Positions 16,015-24,393 are shown, counted from the stretch's first letter. The stretch: DNA of 64,000 nucleotides from DASVUC01 sp038237225 (GCA_038237225.1 JBBRYX010000013.1:62001-126000); one strand, 5' to 3'. The notes: generated by a model not told the origin, from the sequence alone. A program made the numbers and translations.

Positions 16015-16096
16015 GTTCGCAAAGAGACAGAGCACGCAAAGGGAAAAATCTTCTCTTGTCTTTGCGATCTCCGTGATCTCTGCGATCTTTGCGTGA
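16015..16096. repeat. Imperfect inverted repeat of GCAAAG/CTTTGCG motifs
   Basis: TTCGCAAAGTTCGCAAAG and ACGCAAAGG on the left face CTTTGCGATC and CTTTGCGTGAA on the right, with a pyrimidine-rich centre. It separates the helicase and aldo/keto reductase genes. Confidence 0.5.
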
Positions 16097-16109
16097 AGGA
16101 AACGCGGGC

Positions 16110-17114
16110 ATGCAATACGTTCAGTTTGGCAGCACGGGGATGAAGGTTTCGCGATTGTGTCTCGGCGGCATGATGTTCAGCCGGAAGTTGGATCTGGATG
16201 CTTCGCGGGTGGTGGTGGATGAGGCGCTGGACGCTGGGGTGAACTTTATCGATACCGCGGAGAGTTATGGAGAGAGCGAGGAGTTTCTGGGAAAGATTCT
16301 CGATCGGCGGCGGGACAAGGTTTATCTGGCGACTAAGGTTTACACGAAGCGCGCGGCGGAGGGGCGGCAGGGAGGGGGTGGGCGGAATAGCCGGGCGAAT
16401 ATTTTGTTCTCGCTGGAGCGAAGTCTCACTCTGCTGAAGACGGATCACGTGGATCTGTATCAGTTGCACCATGCCGATTACGAGACTCCGTTGGACGAGA
16501 CGGTTGAAGCCTTGGATGCGATCGTCAGGCAGGGGAAGGCTCGATACCTCGGTGTCTCGAATCATTACGCATGGCAGATAGCGCGGATGATCGGTGAGAG
16601 CAAGAGGCGAGGCTTTGATCCGATCGTGTCCAATCAGTGCAGCTACAGCATCGTCGATCGGCCGATCGAGATCGAGACGGTGCCGATGGCGAAGCGATTT
16701 AACCTGGCGCTGATGGCGTATTATCCGCTGCGCGGGGGCGTGTTAACCGGGAAATATCGGCGCGAGGAAATCGTTCCGGCAGGGACGCGGGCGGAGCAGG
16801 ATCCCAAGTTGCAGGTCCTGTTGTCGAAGCCATCGCTTTGGGATGTGCTTGAGAAATTGGATGCGGTGGCAAAGCGCAACGGACTGGCGATGAATCAGGT
16901 GGCGATGTTGTGGGTATTGGCAAAGGATTTTGTCACCTGTCCGATCCTGGGCGGCTCAAAGCCGGAGCATTTTCGCATGATGCATGAGATCGCGGATCGG
17001 AAACTGAGCGATGCGGATGTGAAGGAGATCGATGAGGCGTCGAAAGAGTTTGCGTATAAGCCGTTCGTGAATCAGCCGATCGAGCGCGGGCCGGAGTTGG
17101 CGGAACAATGGTAA
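16110..17114 (+). CDS. Aldo/keto reductase
   Basis: The 334-aa protein belongs to the aldo/keto reductase superfamily (NADPH-dependent TIM barrel). The catalytic tetrad is visible: Asp and Tyr in FIDTAESYG, Lys in LATKVY, and His in LYQLHHAD. Cofactor residues appear in GVSNHYAWQ and CPILGGSKPEH. The start at 16110 (MQYVQFGSTGMKVSRLCLGG) has AAGGA 9 nt upstream; the seven-codon extension to 16089 lies in the repeat. It is closest to the YajO/PdxI-like group by eye, whose substrates are sugars or small aldehydes; the actual substrate is unknown. It is not clearly in an operon. Confidence 0.92.
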   Translation: MQYVQFGSTGMKVSRLCLGGMMFSRKLDLDASRVVVDEALDAGVNFIDTAESYGESEEFLGKILDRRRDKVYLATKVYTKRAAEGRQGGGGRNSRANILFSLERSLTLLKTDHVDLYQLHHADYETPLDETVEALDAIVRQGKARYLGVSNHYAWQIARMIGESKRRGFDPIVSNQCSYSIVDRPIEIETVPMAKRFNLALMAYYPLRGGVLTGKYRREEIVPAGTRAEQDPKLQVLLSKPSLWDVLEKLDAVAKRNGLAMNQVAMLWVLAKDFVTCPILGGSKPEHFRMMHEIADRKLSDADVKEIDEASKEFAYKPFVNQPIERGPELAEQW

Positions 17115-17142
17115 CTTTGAGCGGGAAATGCCGCTGATCGCG

Positions 17143-18348
17143 TCAGCTTAAAAGCTTGAGAAACTCTTGCGCGGTCTTGGACCACGTCCGTTGTGCCGTG
17201 TCTTCGGCGGCGCGCTTCGCGAGTGTTCTTGTGTGATCGCGGTTTTGATAGGCGTGTTCGAGCAGCTCGATCGTTTGCTCGAGATCGGGTTCCGGCCAGT
17301 CGGCGACGATGGAGCCGTCGGGGTTCTGGATGGATTTCGTGGTGGGGCTTGAGATGACCAGCGCGTTGTCGGGTGTGACAACATCAGCGTGGCCGGTGCT
17401 GTTGGTCGCGATGACGGGGCGCTGGCAGGCCATGTATTCCATGAGGACGAGATTGGTTCCGCCTTCGCAGCGGTTGGGGAAGATGCCGACATCGGTGTTG
17501 CGGTAGATGTTGGAGAAGGTCTGGTTCGAGCGCGGGCCGAGGTTGATGGTGCGCGTGGGATCGATGCCGTTGTCGGTATAAATTTCGCTCAGGGCTTCGA
17601 AGTATTGCGTGGAGCGCGGGGCGAACTGGATGTAGGGCGAGCCTTTCATCGTCTGCCAGGAAAAGCCCCACTGGTTGAACCACGCCGTCACGAGCAAAAC
17701 GTCTTTGTGGCGATCTTGCAATACCTTAAACGCGCGGAGGACGAGGTCCTGGCCCTTGCGAAGCTCGAATTTTCCGCCGGAGAAAACGAGGAAGTGATTG
17801 GGGAACAGTTTCTTCTCGGGGTCGCGGGGCCGCGGGGGGGGCGGGGGTGGGAAGAAGAAGTTGGGATCGATGCCTTGGATGACGGTGACGGCGTCGGTGA
17901 TTCCGTGGTCGTGGAGGACTTGGGTGCACCACGATGAGCCGGTGGCGAGGAGGTCGAAATGTTTTCGCGAAGTTTCGATGGCGGCGGGAGTGAGGCGGCT
18001 GTCTTCGAAGAAGGTGTAGCCGACGGTCCGGCGGCCTTTCAGCTCAGGCTGAAGCGGAGTAAGGGCGGCGCCGGTGACGGCTTGGAGCAGGGGCGAGTTG
18101 ACAACATCCGCGATCGCGGCCTGGTCCGATGGAAGAAGCTGCCCAAGGCGCAGGAACTCGAACTCGTCCACGACCTGCCTGGGGTTGAGCATGGTCGTCA
18201 GCAGCCGGACCGGCGAGAGGTTGGCGAGCTCGCGGGCGATGTACTTTCCGCAGACGCCCCAGCCGAAGTTGTCGCCCACGGGAAGGTTGAGGTAGATCAC
18301 GGGGGAGGATGGTAGTCGGGCGGGAATAAAACGTGAAACGTGAAACAT
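17143..18348 (-). CDS. Glycosyltransferase family 4/1 (GT-B)
   Basis: The protein is up to 401 aa with the GT-B acceptor half first (VGDNFGWGVCGKYIARELANL) and then the donor half: FSGGKFELRKGQDLVLRAF and the nucleotide-sugar signature CEGGTNLVLMEYMACQRPVIA (E-x7-E). It should transfer a sugar from a nucleotide donor to an envelope or capsule glycan. The start is uncertain: the first codons (MFHVSRF) are encoded by the AAACGTG heptamer repeat, so the true start may be the GTG at 18300 (VIYLNLPVGDNFG). It is convergent with the aldo/keto reductase, 28 bp apart. Confidence 0.85.
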   Translation of the reverse strand: MFHVSRFIPARLPSSPVIYLNLPVGDNFGWGVCGKYIARELANLSPVRLLTTMLNPRQVVDEFEFLRLGQLLPSDQAAIADVVNSPLLQAVTGAALTPLQPELKGRRTVGYTFFEDSRLTPAAIETSRKHFDLLATGSSWCTQVLHDHGITDAVTVIQGIDPNFFFPPPPPPRPRDPEKKLFPNHFLVFSGGKFELRKGQDLVLRAFKVLQDRHKDVLLVTAWFNQWGFSWQTMKGSPYIQFAPRSTQYFEALSEIYTDNGIDPTRTINLGPRSNQTFSNIYRNTDVGIFPNRCEGGTNLVLMEYMACQRPVIATNSTGHADVVTPDNALVISSPTTKSIQNPDGSIVADWPEPDLEQTIELLEHAYQNRDHTRTLAKRAAEDTAQRTWSKTAQEFLKLLS

Positions 18349-18349
18349 G
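18328..18349. repeat. AAACGTG heptamer repeat, copy at glycosyltransferase start
   Basis: AAAACGTGAAACGTGAAACA; supplies the first codons of the minus-strand glycosyltransferase frame. Confidence 0.7.
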
Positions 18350-18396
18350 ACGCGGACCGGGGATTTTGTGTCGTTTCAGGGCCGCTGCTCGGCTGG

Positions 18397-18460
18397 AAAA
18401 CGTAAAACGTAAAACGTAACAGAATCGCGGCCTTTGTTACGTTTTACGTTTTACGTTTTT
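18397..18460. repeat. Inverted pair of AAACGTA heptamer repeats
   Basis: Three AAAACGT units followed by AAC at 18397-18420 face the exact reverse complement GTTACGTTTTACG... at 18436-18460, separated by 15 nt, so a long hairpin is possible. Confidence 0.75.
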
Positions 18461-18481
18461 GGGGGCCTTGAAAACGAAAGC

Positions 18482-18637
18482 AAAATGACTCCCGTCCCCC
18501 TCGTCGAGCTCTTCAATCGTCAATGACTCAATCGCCCAATCGTCAATTCCCCCCCCCACTAACTAAAATGACTCCCGTCCACTTGGTCCCACTCCCCTTG
18601 GTCCCACCCAGCGGAAATGACTCCCGTCCCCCTCGGG
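18482..18637. repeat. Three copies of a REP-like AAAATGACTCCCGTCC motif
   Basis: Copies lie at 18482-18499, 18565-18580 and 18614-18637 in the same orientation. The reverse complement GGACGGGAGTCATTTT is reminiscent of sequences accompanying REP-associated transposase (RAYT) genes, but no such gene is present in the window. The stretch 18350-18739 holds no gene. Confidence 0.6.
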
Positions 18638-18739
18638 AAATCCTTAAAAGTGGAGAATACAAAAGCCCCGCTGCGCGGGCGCTGGTCTGCTGTCGAAAAA
18701 ATTTACGCTTGGCCCAACAGGGGATTCATAGTCGGCTGG

Positions 18740-19108
18740 TTATGGCCCGCCGCGTGCGCGCCACGAGACGAATGCTGCCGTTGCGACCACGCCCAACAGG
18801 AAAACGATCATCGTGTGCCAAACATGTCCGCCAACCAGGGCGAACGCTCGTTCCGCCCAGGTGGGCTTGACCAGCGCCCATATCAGGGCAAGACAAGAGA
18901 ACGCAGCAAATGCGATTAAAATCTCCGAAAGCGCCGCTACGAACAATACGTCCAAGACCCTCCACCGCGATTGGCCGCCGGCGTGAACGATGCCGCGATT
19001 CGCGGCGAACAGCCCATTGATGCACACGGCGATTATCGCGGGCGAGAGTAATGCGATAAACCACCGCACGCGGCGGATGGCGTTTGGTGATGCGTCGTCG
19101 AGAGCCAT
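18740..19108 (-). CDS. Small integral membrane protein, unknown function
   Basis: The 122-aa protein has three likely transmembrane helices: residues 16-34 (WFIALLSPAIIAVCINGLF), 50-80 (VLDVLFVAALSEILIAFAAF...ALIWAL) and 95-115 (HVWHTMIVFLLGVVATAAFV). No family was recognised. The ATG is 6 nt downstream of a TATAAT, suggesting leaderless expression. The codon pattern and hydrophobic periodicity argue for a real gene, but there is no neighbour context. Confidence 0.6.
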   Translation of the reverse strand: MALDDASPNAIRRVRWFIALLSPAIIAVCINGLFAANRGIVHAGGQSRWRVLDVLFVAALSEILIAFAAFSCLALIWALVKPTWAERAFALVGGHVWHTMIVFLLGVVATAAFVSWRARGGP

Positions 19109-19114
19109 AACTAT

Positions 19115-19120
19115 ATTATA
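19115..19120 (-). promoter_or_regulatory. TATAAT -10 box 6 nt before a minus-strand start
   Basis: Reads TATAAT on the minus strand, with only ATAGTT between it and the ATG at 19108. Confidence 0.45.
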
Positions 19121-19396
19121 CTGACCGGCGCGCCAAATAGCAGGCCGGGCGGGGGCGCGGGGTTGCGGCGCATCAGTCGAGGCGGGGTCGGGAGGTGCGA
19201 GGCGGGATTGCCGCTTCTCCGACAGGACGTTTTCCCAACGCGCTGGTCAAGATTCAACAAACGCCAGGGGAAGGCCAAGGGGGCTATCCAGAGTTAATCC
19301 GACTCATCCACCCCATCCCCGCCGGCCTTGTGAGGATGGTGGACGCGGATTTCGCTCAAGCCGCTGACCGGGTCGCAACAGCGTTTGCGGAGATCA

Positions 19397-19680
19397 CCCT
19401 TGCGTAAGCCCAATAATCCACTGCGTAAGGCGGTTTCTCTATTGAGTAAGACGATTACTCCATTGAGTAAGGCGGTTACTCCATTGCGTAAGCCGGTTAC
19501 TCCATTGAGTAAACCAATTACTCCATTGAGTAAACCAATTACTCCATTGAGTAAACCGGTTACTCCATTGAGTAAGGCGGTTACTCCATTGCGTAAGACG
19601 GTTACTCCATTGAGTAAGGCGGTTACTCCATTGCGTAAGCCGGTTACTCCATTGCGTAAGGCGATTACTCCATTGAGTAG
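19397..19680. repeat. Tandem array of a 21-nt unit (13 units plus partial)
   Basis: The unit CCATTGAGTAAGGCGGTTAC plus T repeats head-to-tail. Variation is confined to a few positions (GAG/GCG; AAGGCGG, AAGCCGG, AAACCAA). The period is seven codons, so the plus strand reads a heptad T-P-L-(S/R)-K-x-(V/I) for about 100 residues and the minus strand reads TQWSNRL repeats. No start with a ribosome site or known repeat protein was found, so coding is uncertain. The flanking 19121-19396 stretch holds only a doubtful 70-codon frame (19195-19407). Confidence 0.9.
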
Positions 19681-19860
19681 GAATATCTAAAGGGACAGGA
19701 ATATCTAAAGGGACAGGATTCGTTTCGTTTTCTGCAGCATGCGGATAATCTAGTCGGTGCGGCCCAGCCAGGCAAAACAAATCCTGTCCCCTTAGAATTC
19801 CTTGTCCCCTTAGAATTCCTCTGTCCCCTTAGAATTCCTCTGTCCCCTTAGAATTCCTCA
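19678..19860. repeat. REP-like array of TGTCCCCTTAGAATTC motifs in both orientations
   Basis: Two copies of GGAATATCTAAAGGGACAGG (19678-19718) face four copies of CTGTCCCCTTAGAATTCCT at 19-20 nt spacing (19783-19860). No transposase gene is adjacent. Confidence 0.75.
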
Positions 19861-19915
19861 GGCACGGCCGGTCAGCCGCGATACGACGTAATCATTTCTG
19901 CGAGTTCGTCCCTTT

Positions 19916-19940
19916 GTTACGCTTTACGTTTTACGTTTTT
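19916..19940. repeat. AAACGTA heptamer repeat upstream of membrane glycosyltransferase
   Basis: GTTACGCTTTACGTTTTACG, with the same CCTTTGTTACG left flank as the copy at 18431. Confidence 0.65.
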
Positions 19941-19980
19941 GGGAACGCTTGTTGACGGTGTCGCGTGCGAGTAGTTTGCC

Positions 19981-21489
19981 GTGCCGGTGACACGCGCCTC
20001 CTCGTCCTTGGTTTCATCCCGTCCTGTATCGCTTGCGGCGCTGCTGCTGGCGTTCGCGGGAGCGCGGGTTTTCTATTTCACGTGGGGCGGGCTGCGGTTC
20101 GACGCGACGCCGCTGGATTTTTACTTCCAGTTTGTCGATCCGAAGCTGCTGAAGGAAAAGCTGATCGAGAGCGTGACGCACCTGCACAGTCAGCCGCCGC
20201 TGTTCAACTTTTTGCTCGGGCTGGTGTTGAAGGCGTTTCCGGTGCATTACGGGATTGTGCTGCACGGGATCTACACATTGCTGGGGCTCGCGCTGGTGCT
20301 GGCAATGTTTTACTTGATGGTGCGTCTGGGGGTTCGCGGATGGGTGGCGGCTCTGGTGACGGCGCTGTTTGCGTGCAGCCCGATCACGGCGCTTTATGAG
20401 AACTGGCTGTATCTCACTTATCCGATTGCGGCGCTGCTGGCGGTGAGCGCGCTGCTGTTGCATCGGTATGTGAGCGGGGGGAAATTTCGCGATGGGTTGC
20501 TTTTCTTCGCGACGCTGGCCGTGATTGTGCTGATGCGGGGTTATTTCAACCTGGTGTGGTATGCCGTGGCGGCGGGGGCGGTGTTCCTGGCGATGCCGGA
20601 GGCGCGAAAGCGCACCGCCGTCGCAATGGCGTTCCCGCTGCCGCTCCTGATCGGGGCGTGCATGCTGACATATGTTCATTTCGGCACGTTGACAACCGGC
20701 AAGATTTACCGGGATTTCAATCTGGCCATGATGAGCACTCCGCGCCTGCCGCGGGGGATTCGGGAGAAGATGATTGAGGAGAAGAAGATTTCCGGCATCA
20801 ATCGCATCTCGATCTACGCCGGCCTCGTAGAGGAGCAAATAGCATTCGTCGATGCACCCAAGCCGACAGGAATCGCGGTGCTCGATCAGACGATGAAATC
20901 GACGGGACACCCGAATTGGCACAGCAAGGTGTTTATCAAGATCGCCGAAGTATATGGCCGGGACGCGCGGTATGTGATTTCGCGGTATCCCGGTGTTTAT
21001 TGGAGAGAGGTGCTGAACCACGCGGGCGATTATGCGTTACCGGCGGATCAAAGTGATCCCTTCCTGAACGTCGCCAACCCCGCGGGAAGTGATATGGCGA
21101 ATCGATTGGCGCCAATGGGGCCGCTGGTTCGGGGATATGATTTAATTACAGCTGGACAGTGGAAACATGAGGGCGTCGCCTGGTTCAACGTGATCGGATT
21201 CCCGCTGTTGATTGCTTTTGCATTGTTCGTTTTTGCGCGGTGGTTTTTCTGGGGAAATACGCCACGTTGTGCAGGGGATCAGGGCGCGCCGGCGGCGGCG
21301 ATCGTGTCGATGTTCGTGATCTACAATTTCGTTTACATCGCGGCGGTGACGATTTTCTTTTCGACGGACGACCATAGCCGTTATCGATACGAGTCGACGC
21401 CGCTGATGTGCGTGCTGGCGGCAATGGTGGTGGGGAAGGCGATCGACTTGCTGATGGGGAGGGGTGAGGACAATCGGTCGAAGTTCTAA
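19981..21489 (+). CDS. Polytopic GT-C-type membrane protein (GT39/ArnT-like), probable glycosyltransferase
   Basis: This 502-aa protein has about ten transmembrane helices: one at residues 16-35, a cluster between 75 and 225, and two or three after 395. The first loop contains DATPLDFYFQFVDP, where GT-C enzymes place catalytic acidic residues, followed by HLHSQPPLFNFLLGLVLK, a PPL segment typical of family 39/87-like proteins. A soluble domain of about 160 residues lies between the helix groups. These enzymes use polyprenyl-phosphate sugars on the outer face of the cytoplasmic membrane. The start is a GTG with no clear Shine-Dalgarno. The AAA gene starts 36 bp downstream on the same strand. 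The substrate is unknown. Confidence 0.75.
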   Translation: MPVTRASSSLVSSRPVSLAALLLAFAGARVFYFTWGGLRFDATPLDFYFQFVDPKLLKEKLIESVTHLHSQPPLFNFLLGLVLKAFPVHYGIVLHGIYTLLGLALVLAMFYLMVRLGVRGWVAALVTALFACSPITALYENWLYLTYPIAALLAVSALLLHRYVSGGKFRDGLLFFATLAVIVLMRGYFNLVWYAVAAGAVFLAMPEARKRTAVAMAFPLPLLIGACMLTYVHFGTLTTGKIYRDFNLAMMSTPRLPRGIREKMIEEKKISGINRISIYAGLVEEQIAFVDAPKPTGIAVLDQTMKSTGHPNWHSKVFIKIAEVYGRDARYVISRYPGVYWREVLNHAGDYALPADQSDPFLNVANPAGSDMANRLAPMGPLVRGYDLITAGQWKHEGVAWFNVIGFPLLIAFALFVFARWFFWGNTPRCAGDQGAPAAAIVSMFVIYNFVYIAAVTIFFSTDDHSRYRYESTPLMCVLAAMVVGKAIDLLMGRGEDNRSKF

Positions 21490-21525
21490 TTGCCAGCGGT
21501 TCCGCGCTGGGGGAGAATCACGAGG

Positions 21526-22686
21526 ATGAGCGTTTCCTGGGATACATTTGAGCGGTTTCGTCAGAAGGGTTTGGATGCGCGGCGGGCGATGCAGTGGGAT
21601 GCGGCGCGGCAGTATCTGCTCGAGGCGGCGCGGGCGATGGCGTCATTGGCGAAACAGGCGAGCAGCGACGAGCTGCGCGCGGGGAGGGAGGAGATCGCGC
21701 GGAAGCTGCTGGAGCTGGCGAAGGATTGCGAGGTGGCCAAGCGGGAGAAGCGGAAGGGTTCGGCGGGTCGAGGGGTCAGGGTTCAGGGTTCAGGGGAGAG
21801 CGAAAGCGCGGAGCGGGAGGGGGAAGGGACGGCGGAACAATGGATCGTGCGCGAAAAGCCTTCGCTGCGATTCGCGGATGTGGCGGGGTTGGATGAGGTG
21901 AAGGAGGAGATCAGGCTGAAGATGATTTATCCGTTTGCTCACCCGGAGTTGGCGGAGAAGTTTGACATCCGCGCAGGCGGCGGGGTGTTGCTGTACGGGC
22001 CGCCGGGGACGGGGAAGACGATGCTGGCGAAGGCGACGGCGGGGGAGATTGAGGCGACGTTTTTTCGGATTTCGCCGGCGGACGTGCTCAGTAAATGGGT
22101 TGGCGAGGCGGAGCAGAATCTGAAGAAGCTGTTCGATGCGGCGGCGGCGGAAGAGCGGAGCATTATTTTTATCGATGAGATTGAGGCGCTGATTCCGGCG
22201 CGGCGAGATGAGGGGTCGAGCGTGATGCAGCGGGTGGTGCCGCAGATTCTGCAGGGGATGGAGGGGTTTGATAAGAAGGCATCGAGTGCGGTGATGTTTA
22301 TGGGGGCGACGAATGTGCCTTGGCAGCTTGATCCGGCGGTGCTGAGGCCGGGGAGATTTGACCAGAAGATTTACATCCCGCTGCCGGACCTGGCGGCGCG
22401 TCGGAAGATGCTGGATCTGTATCTTGCAAGGCGACCGCTGGCGGACGGGATCGATCTGGACGGGTTAGCGCGGCGGCTCGAAGGGTTCAGCGGAGCGGAC
22501 ATCAAATACATTTGCGATCGCGCGGCGGTGATCCCGTTCTTGCAAAGCGTGGGGCGGCCGATCGGGGAAGAGGAAGAGATTACGGCGGCGATCCTGGCGG
22601 ATGTGGTGGCGGAGACGAATCCATCGGTGACGCGGGAGCAGGTCGCGCGGTTCGATGCCTGGGCGGGGGAGCTGGAGAGGGCGTAG
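21526..22686 (+). CDS. Vps4/katanin-like AAA ATPase with N-terminal helical (MIT-like) domain
   Basis: The 386-aa protein starts at MSVSWDTFERF; a GGGGGAG lies 15 nt upstream. Residues 1-75 are helical and resemble a microtubule-interacting (MIT-type) bundle: DARRAMQWDAARQYLLEAARAM...LLELAKDCE. The AAA module has FADVAGLDEVKEEIRLKMIYP, Walker A GPPGTGKT near 158-165, Walker B IIFIDEIEAL, MGATNVPWQLDPAVLRPGRFDQKIYIPLPD and an Arg-rich second region. This is the meiotic-clade (Vps4/spastin) pattern, rare outside Planctomycetes and relatives among bacteria; it probably remodels a protein complex. The linker near 78-95 (RVQGSGESESAEREG) is encoded by GGGTTCAGGGTTCAGG-type repeat DNA. Confidence 0.88.
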   Translation: MSVSWDTFERFRQKGLDARRAMQWDAARQYLLEAARAMASLAKQASSDELRAGREEIARKLLELAKDCEVAKREKRKGSAGRGVRVQGSGESESAEREGEGTAEQWIVREKPSLRFADVAGLDEVKEEIRLKMIYPFAHPELAEKFDIRAGGGVLLYGPPGTGKTMLAKATAGEIEATFFRISPADVLSKWVGEAEQNLKKLFDAAAAEERSIIFIDEIEALIPARRDEGSSVMQRVVPQILQGMEGFDKKASSAVMFMGATNVPWQLDPAVLRPGRFDQKIYIPLPDLAARRKMLDLYLARRPLADGIDLDGLARRLEGFSGADIKYICDRAAVIPFLQSVGRPIGEEEEITAAILADVVAETNPSVTREQVARFDAWAGELERA

Positions 22687-23493
22687 TCAAATTGGGCGCG
22701 CAAGAAGAAGGGAACCGCGGATGGATCTAGCGCGGATGGGCGGCGATGGGGAATTCTGAAACGTGAAACGTGAAAAAACGTGAAACGTGAAACGTGAAAC
22801 GTGATGGAGAGGGCCGGGGAGGTAGGACGTAGAACGTAAAACGTAGCACGTAGAGACGGACACGTGAAACGTGATGGAGAGGGGGCGGTGGTTATGGGGA
22901 GAGTTCCTGATGCGATTTTGAAAAGTGGGAAATTATGGGAAGTTTTGGGAAGTCGGCGAAGGGTTGGGTTTTCAAAGAGCGGGAGAAGGCTTGCCTGGAT
23001 ACGGATTGTGAGCGCCTTCTATTCTTTGGCTCGCGCTGCGCGGAAAAGTGGCCGGGCGCGCAGCGCGTTTTTTGGGAATGGGGTTTTTGGTGTGGGGCGG
23101 GGGAAAATAAATTTGTGCTGGGGGATTTTTGGGTTTTGGGCGCTGCGCGCTGGGCGCGCTTTTCGCGCACTGTGGGGTTTAGGGTGATGGGAGCGGGCGG
23201 GGGAATGCAACCGCGGAGGCGCGGAGGACGCAGAGACGGACGCGGAGGAGAGGGGGGATGGGTGGCTTGCTTCGGCAGGATGCCGTCGGGCTTGGATGTG
23301 GTCGCGAGGTGTTAGGACTGCGCCGGCTGGACGAAATTAGCTTCCGTCCACTTTCGTCCCCATTTGTTCGACTGCGGGATGCGCGGGCTATTCGACTGGG
23401 TCAGCGGGAATCGAATCGCGTTCTGTTGGCATTGGCCAAAACGGTGGAAGAGTTGATCTGATCGAGTATCATCGGGGTGTCGGGAGGTGTTCC
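22687..23493. other. Gene-free, G-rich, repeat-bearing region
   Basis: Contains AAACGTG heptamers (22757-22805, 22861-22874), a related ACGTAGAACGTAAAACGTAG stretch (22822-22853) and GCGGAGGCGCGGAGGACGCAG near 23212. Open frames of up to about 125 codons on the plus strand (22864-23315) consist of Arg, Gly, Phe and Trp and look like artefacts of G-rich DNA. A frame ending at 23461 (SNRVLLALAKTVEELI) could be a gene fragment. Confidence 0.5.
22757..22874. repeat. AAACGTG/AAACGTA heptamer cluster
   Basis: Six AAACGTG units at 22757-22805 including one AAAAAACGTG spacer, then ACGTAGAACGTAAAACGTAG at 22822-22853 and a final CACGTGAAACGTGATGG; the motif GTGATGGAGAGGG follows twice (22801 and 22871). 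Confidence 0.75.
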
Positions 23494-23709
23494 ATGCTGG
23501 TCAATGCCATCGAAGGTGTCGTCGAAAACGGAAGAATTCGTCTGCGGGAGGACGTGACCTTGCCTGAGAACGCCAAGGTGTACGTGATCATCGCGGACCT
23601 TCATGACGACCTGTCTGCCCGGGTTCGCACGCCGCGGCTGGCGCATCCGCGGCAGTCTGGGGATTTCCGAAAGCAGATTGTGGAGCTTCCCGCCGATGCC
23701 AAGCTATGA
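23494..23709 (+). CDS. AF2212-like antitoxin-family protein
   Basis: The 71-aa protein reads MLVNAIEGVVENGRIRLRED followed by VTLPENAKVYVII, the pattern of AF2212-like/DUF104 beta-fold antitoxins also seen at 8746. GGGAGG 8 nt before the ATG is a good ribosome site. Its partner is unusual: instead of a PIN toxin, the next gene, overlapping by 14 nt, encodes a retropepsin-like aspartic protease. Whether it regulates that protease is unknown. Confidence 0.68.
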   Translation: MLVNAIEGVVENGRIRLREDVTLPENAKVYVIIADLHDDLSARVRTPRLAHPRQSGDFRKQIVELPADAKL

Positions 23710-24100
23710 CGCGTTGCGATATGATCCGCCGGCGCCGGTCGTTCAGGTGACGTTACGCCACTCGATCAGCGGAACGACAGTAGCGGATGTGCTTCTGCTT
23801 CTGGACACCGGGGCGGACATTACGTTGCTTCCGCGGGCAGCGGTGGAGCGCTTGGGCGTGAAACCGCAGGCCGGGCTTCAATATGAGCTGATCGGATTCG
23901 ACGGAAACAGGAGCACCGCCGATGTGGTCGAACTGGATATGATCTTTCTCCAAAAAGTGTTCCGCGGAAGATATCTGCTGATTGACGACGACCGAGGCAT
24001 ATTGGGCCGGGACGTTCTTGCGGGGGTATCGGTGGTTTTGAATGGACCTGGACAGGAATGGTCCGAGCAGCGAGCCAATCCTCCGGCACTTCAAGTTTGA
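23696..24100 (+). CDS. Retropepsin-like (clan AA) aspartic protease domain protein
   Basis: The 134-aa protein has LLLLDTGADITLLPRAAVERLG at about residues 30-51, the single-domain aspartic protease signature (D-T/S-G-A plus hydrophobic LLP), and GRDVLAGVSVVLNGPGQ near the end, matching the retropepsin Gly-Arg-D helix region. Single-domain retropepsins act as homodimers, each giving one catalytic Asp. There is no signal peptide or transmembrane segment, so it is cytoplasmic. Its ATG lies inside the upstream antitoxin-like gene (14-nt overlap), implying coupled translation. Natural substrates of bacterial single-domain retropepsins are unknown. Confidence 0.78.
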   Translation: MPSYDALRYDPPAPVVQVTLRHSISGTTVADVLLLLDTGADITLLPRAAVERLGVKPQAGLQYELIGFDGNRSTADVVELDMIFLQKVFRGRYLLIDDDRGILGRDVLAGVSVVLNGPGQEWSEQRANPPALQV

Positions 24101-24380
24101 AGAACGGTTATCGGCCCTGCGCGCGATGAGCGTTGCTGCCGCGGGGAAGAACTTTTACGCGTCACGATGAAGACTTCATCCGTAAAAATGGAAGCTTCAT
24201 CCTTACGGATGATGCGGGCGCGGGAATGTGAAAATGGAGCGTATTCTCGGATGGGGGGTGGGTAGGCAATTGATGCGGGTTTTATGGGTCTTTTCTCACC
24301 CCGGAGCTCACCGAGGGCACGGAAAATATCGCGAACTGTTGATTACCTAGGAATTAATCATCGCCGCTCATTTCTCATGG
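24101..24380. other. Gene-free stretch with stem-loops
   Basis: CATCCGTAA at 24177-24185 pairs with TTACGGATG at 24203-24211, and GATGAAGACTTCATC nearby is itself palindromic. No open frame with protein character was seen. Confidence 0.4.
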
Positions 24381-24386
24381 TAGGGT
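24381..24386 (+). promoter_or_regulatory. TAGGGT -10-like box before lipoprotein gene
   Basis: TAGGGT lies 7 nt before the ATG at 24394; no Shine-Dalgarno. Confidence 0.35.
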
Positions 24387-24393
24387 GCAACGT

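Noticed and set aside
14400..16565. 721-codon open frame on the minus strand
   Set aside because: It lies wholly antisense to the SNF2 helicase and aldo/keto reductase genes, whose motifs are complete; the translation is Arg/Gln/Leu-rich without any family pattern.
22864..23315. Plus-strand open frames of 107-126 codons
   Set aside because: Low-complexity Arg/Gly/Phe/Trp translation in G-rich repeat DNA, with no ribosome site or family similarity.
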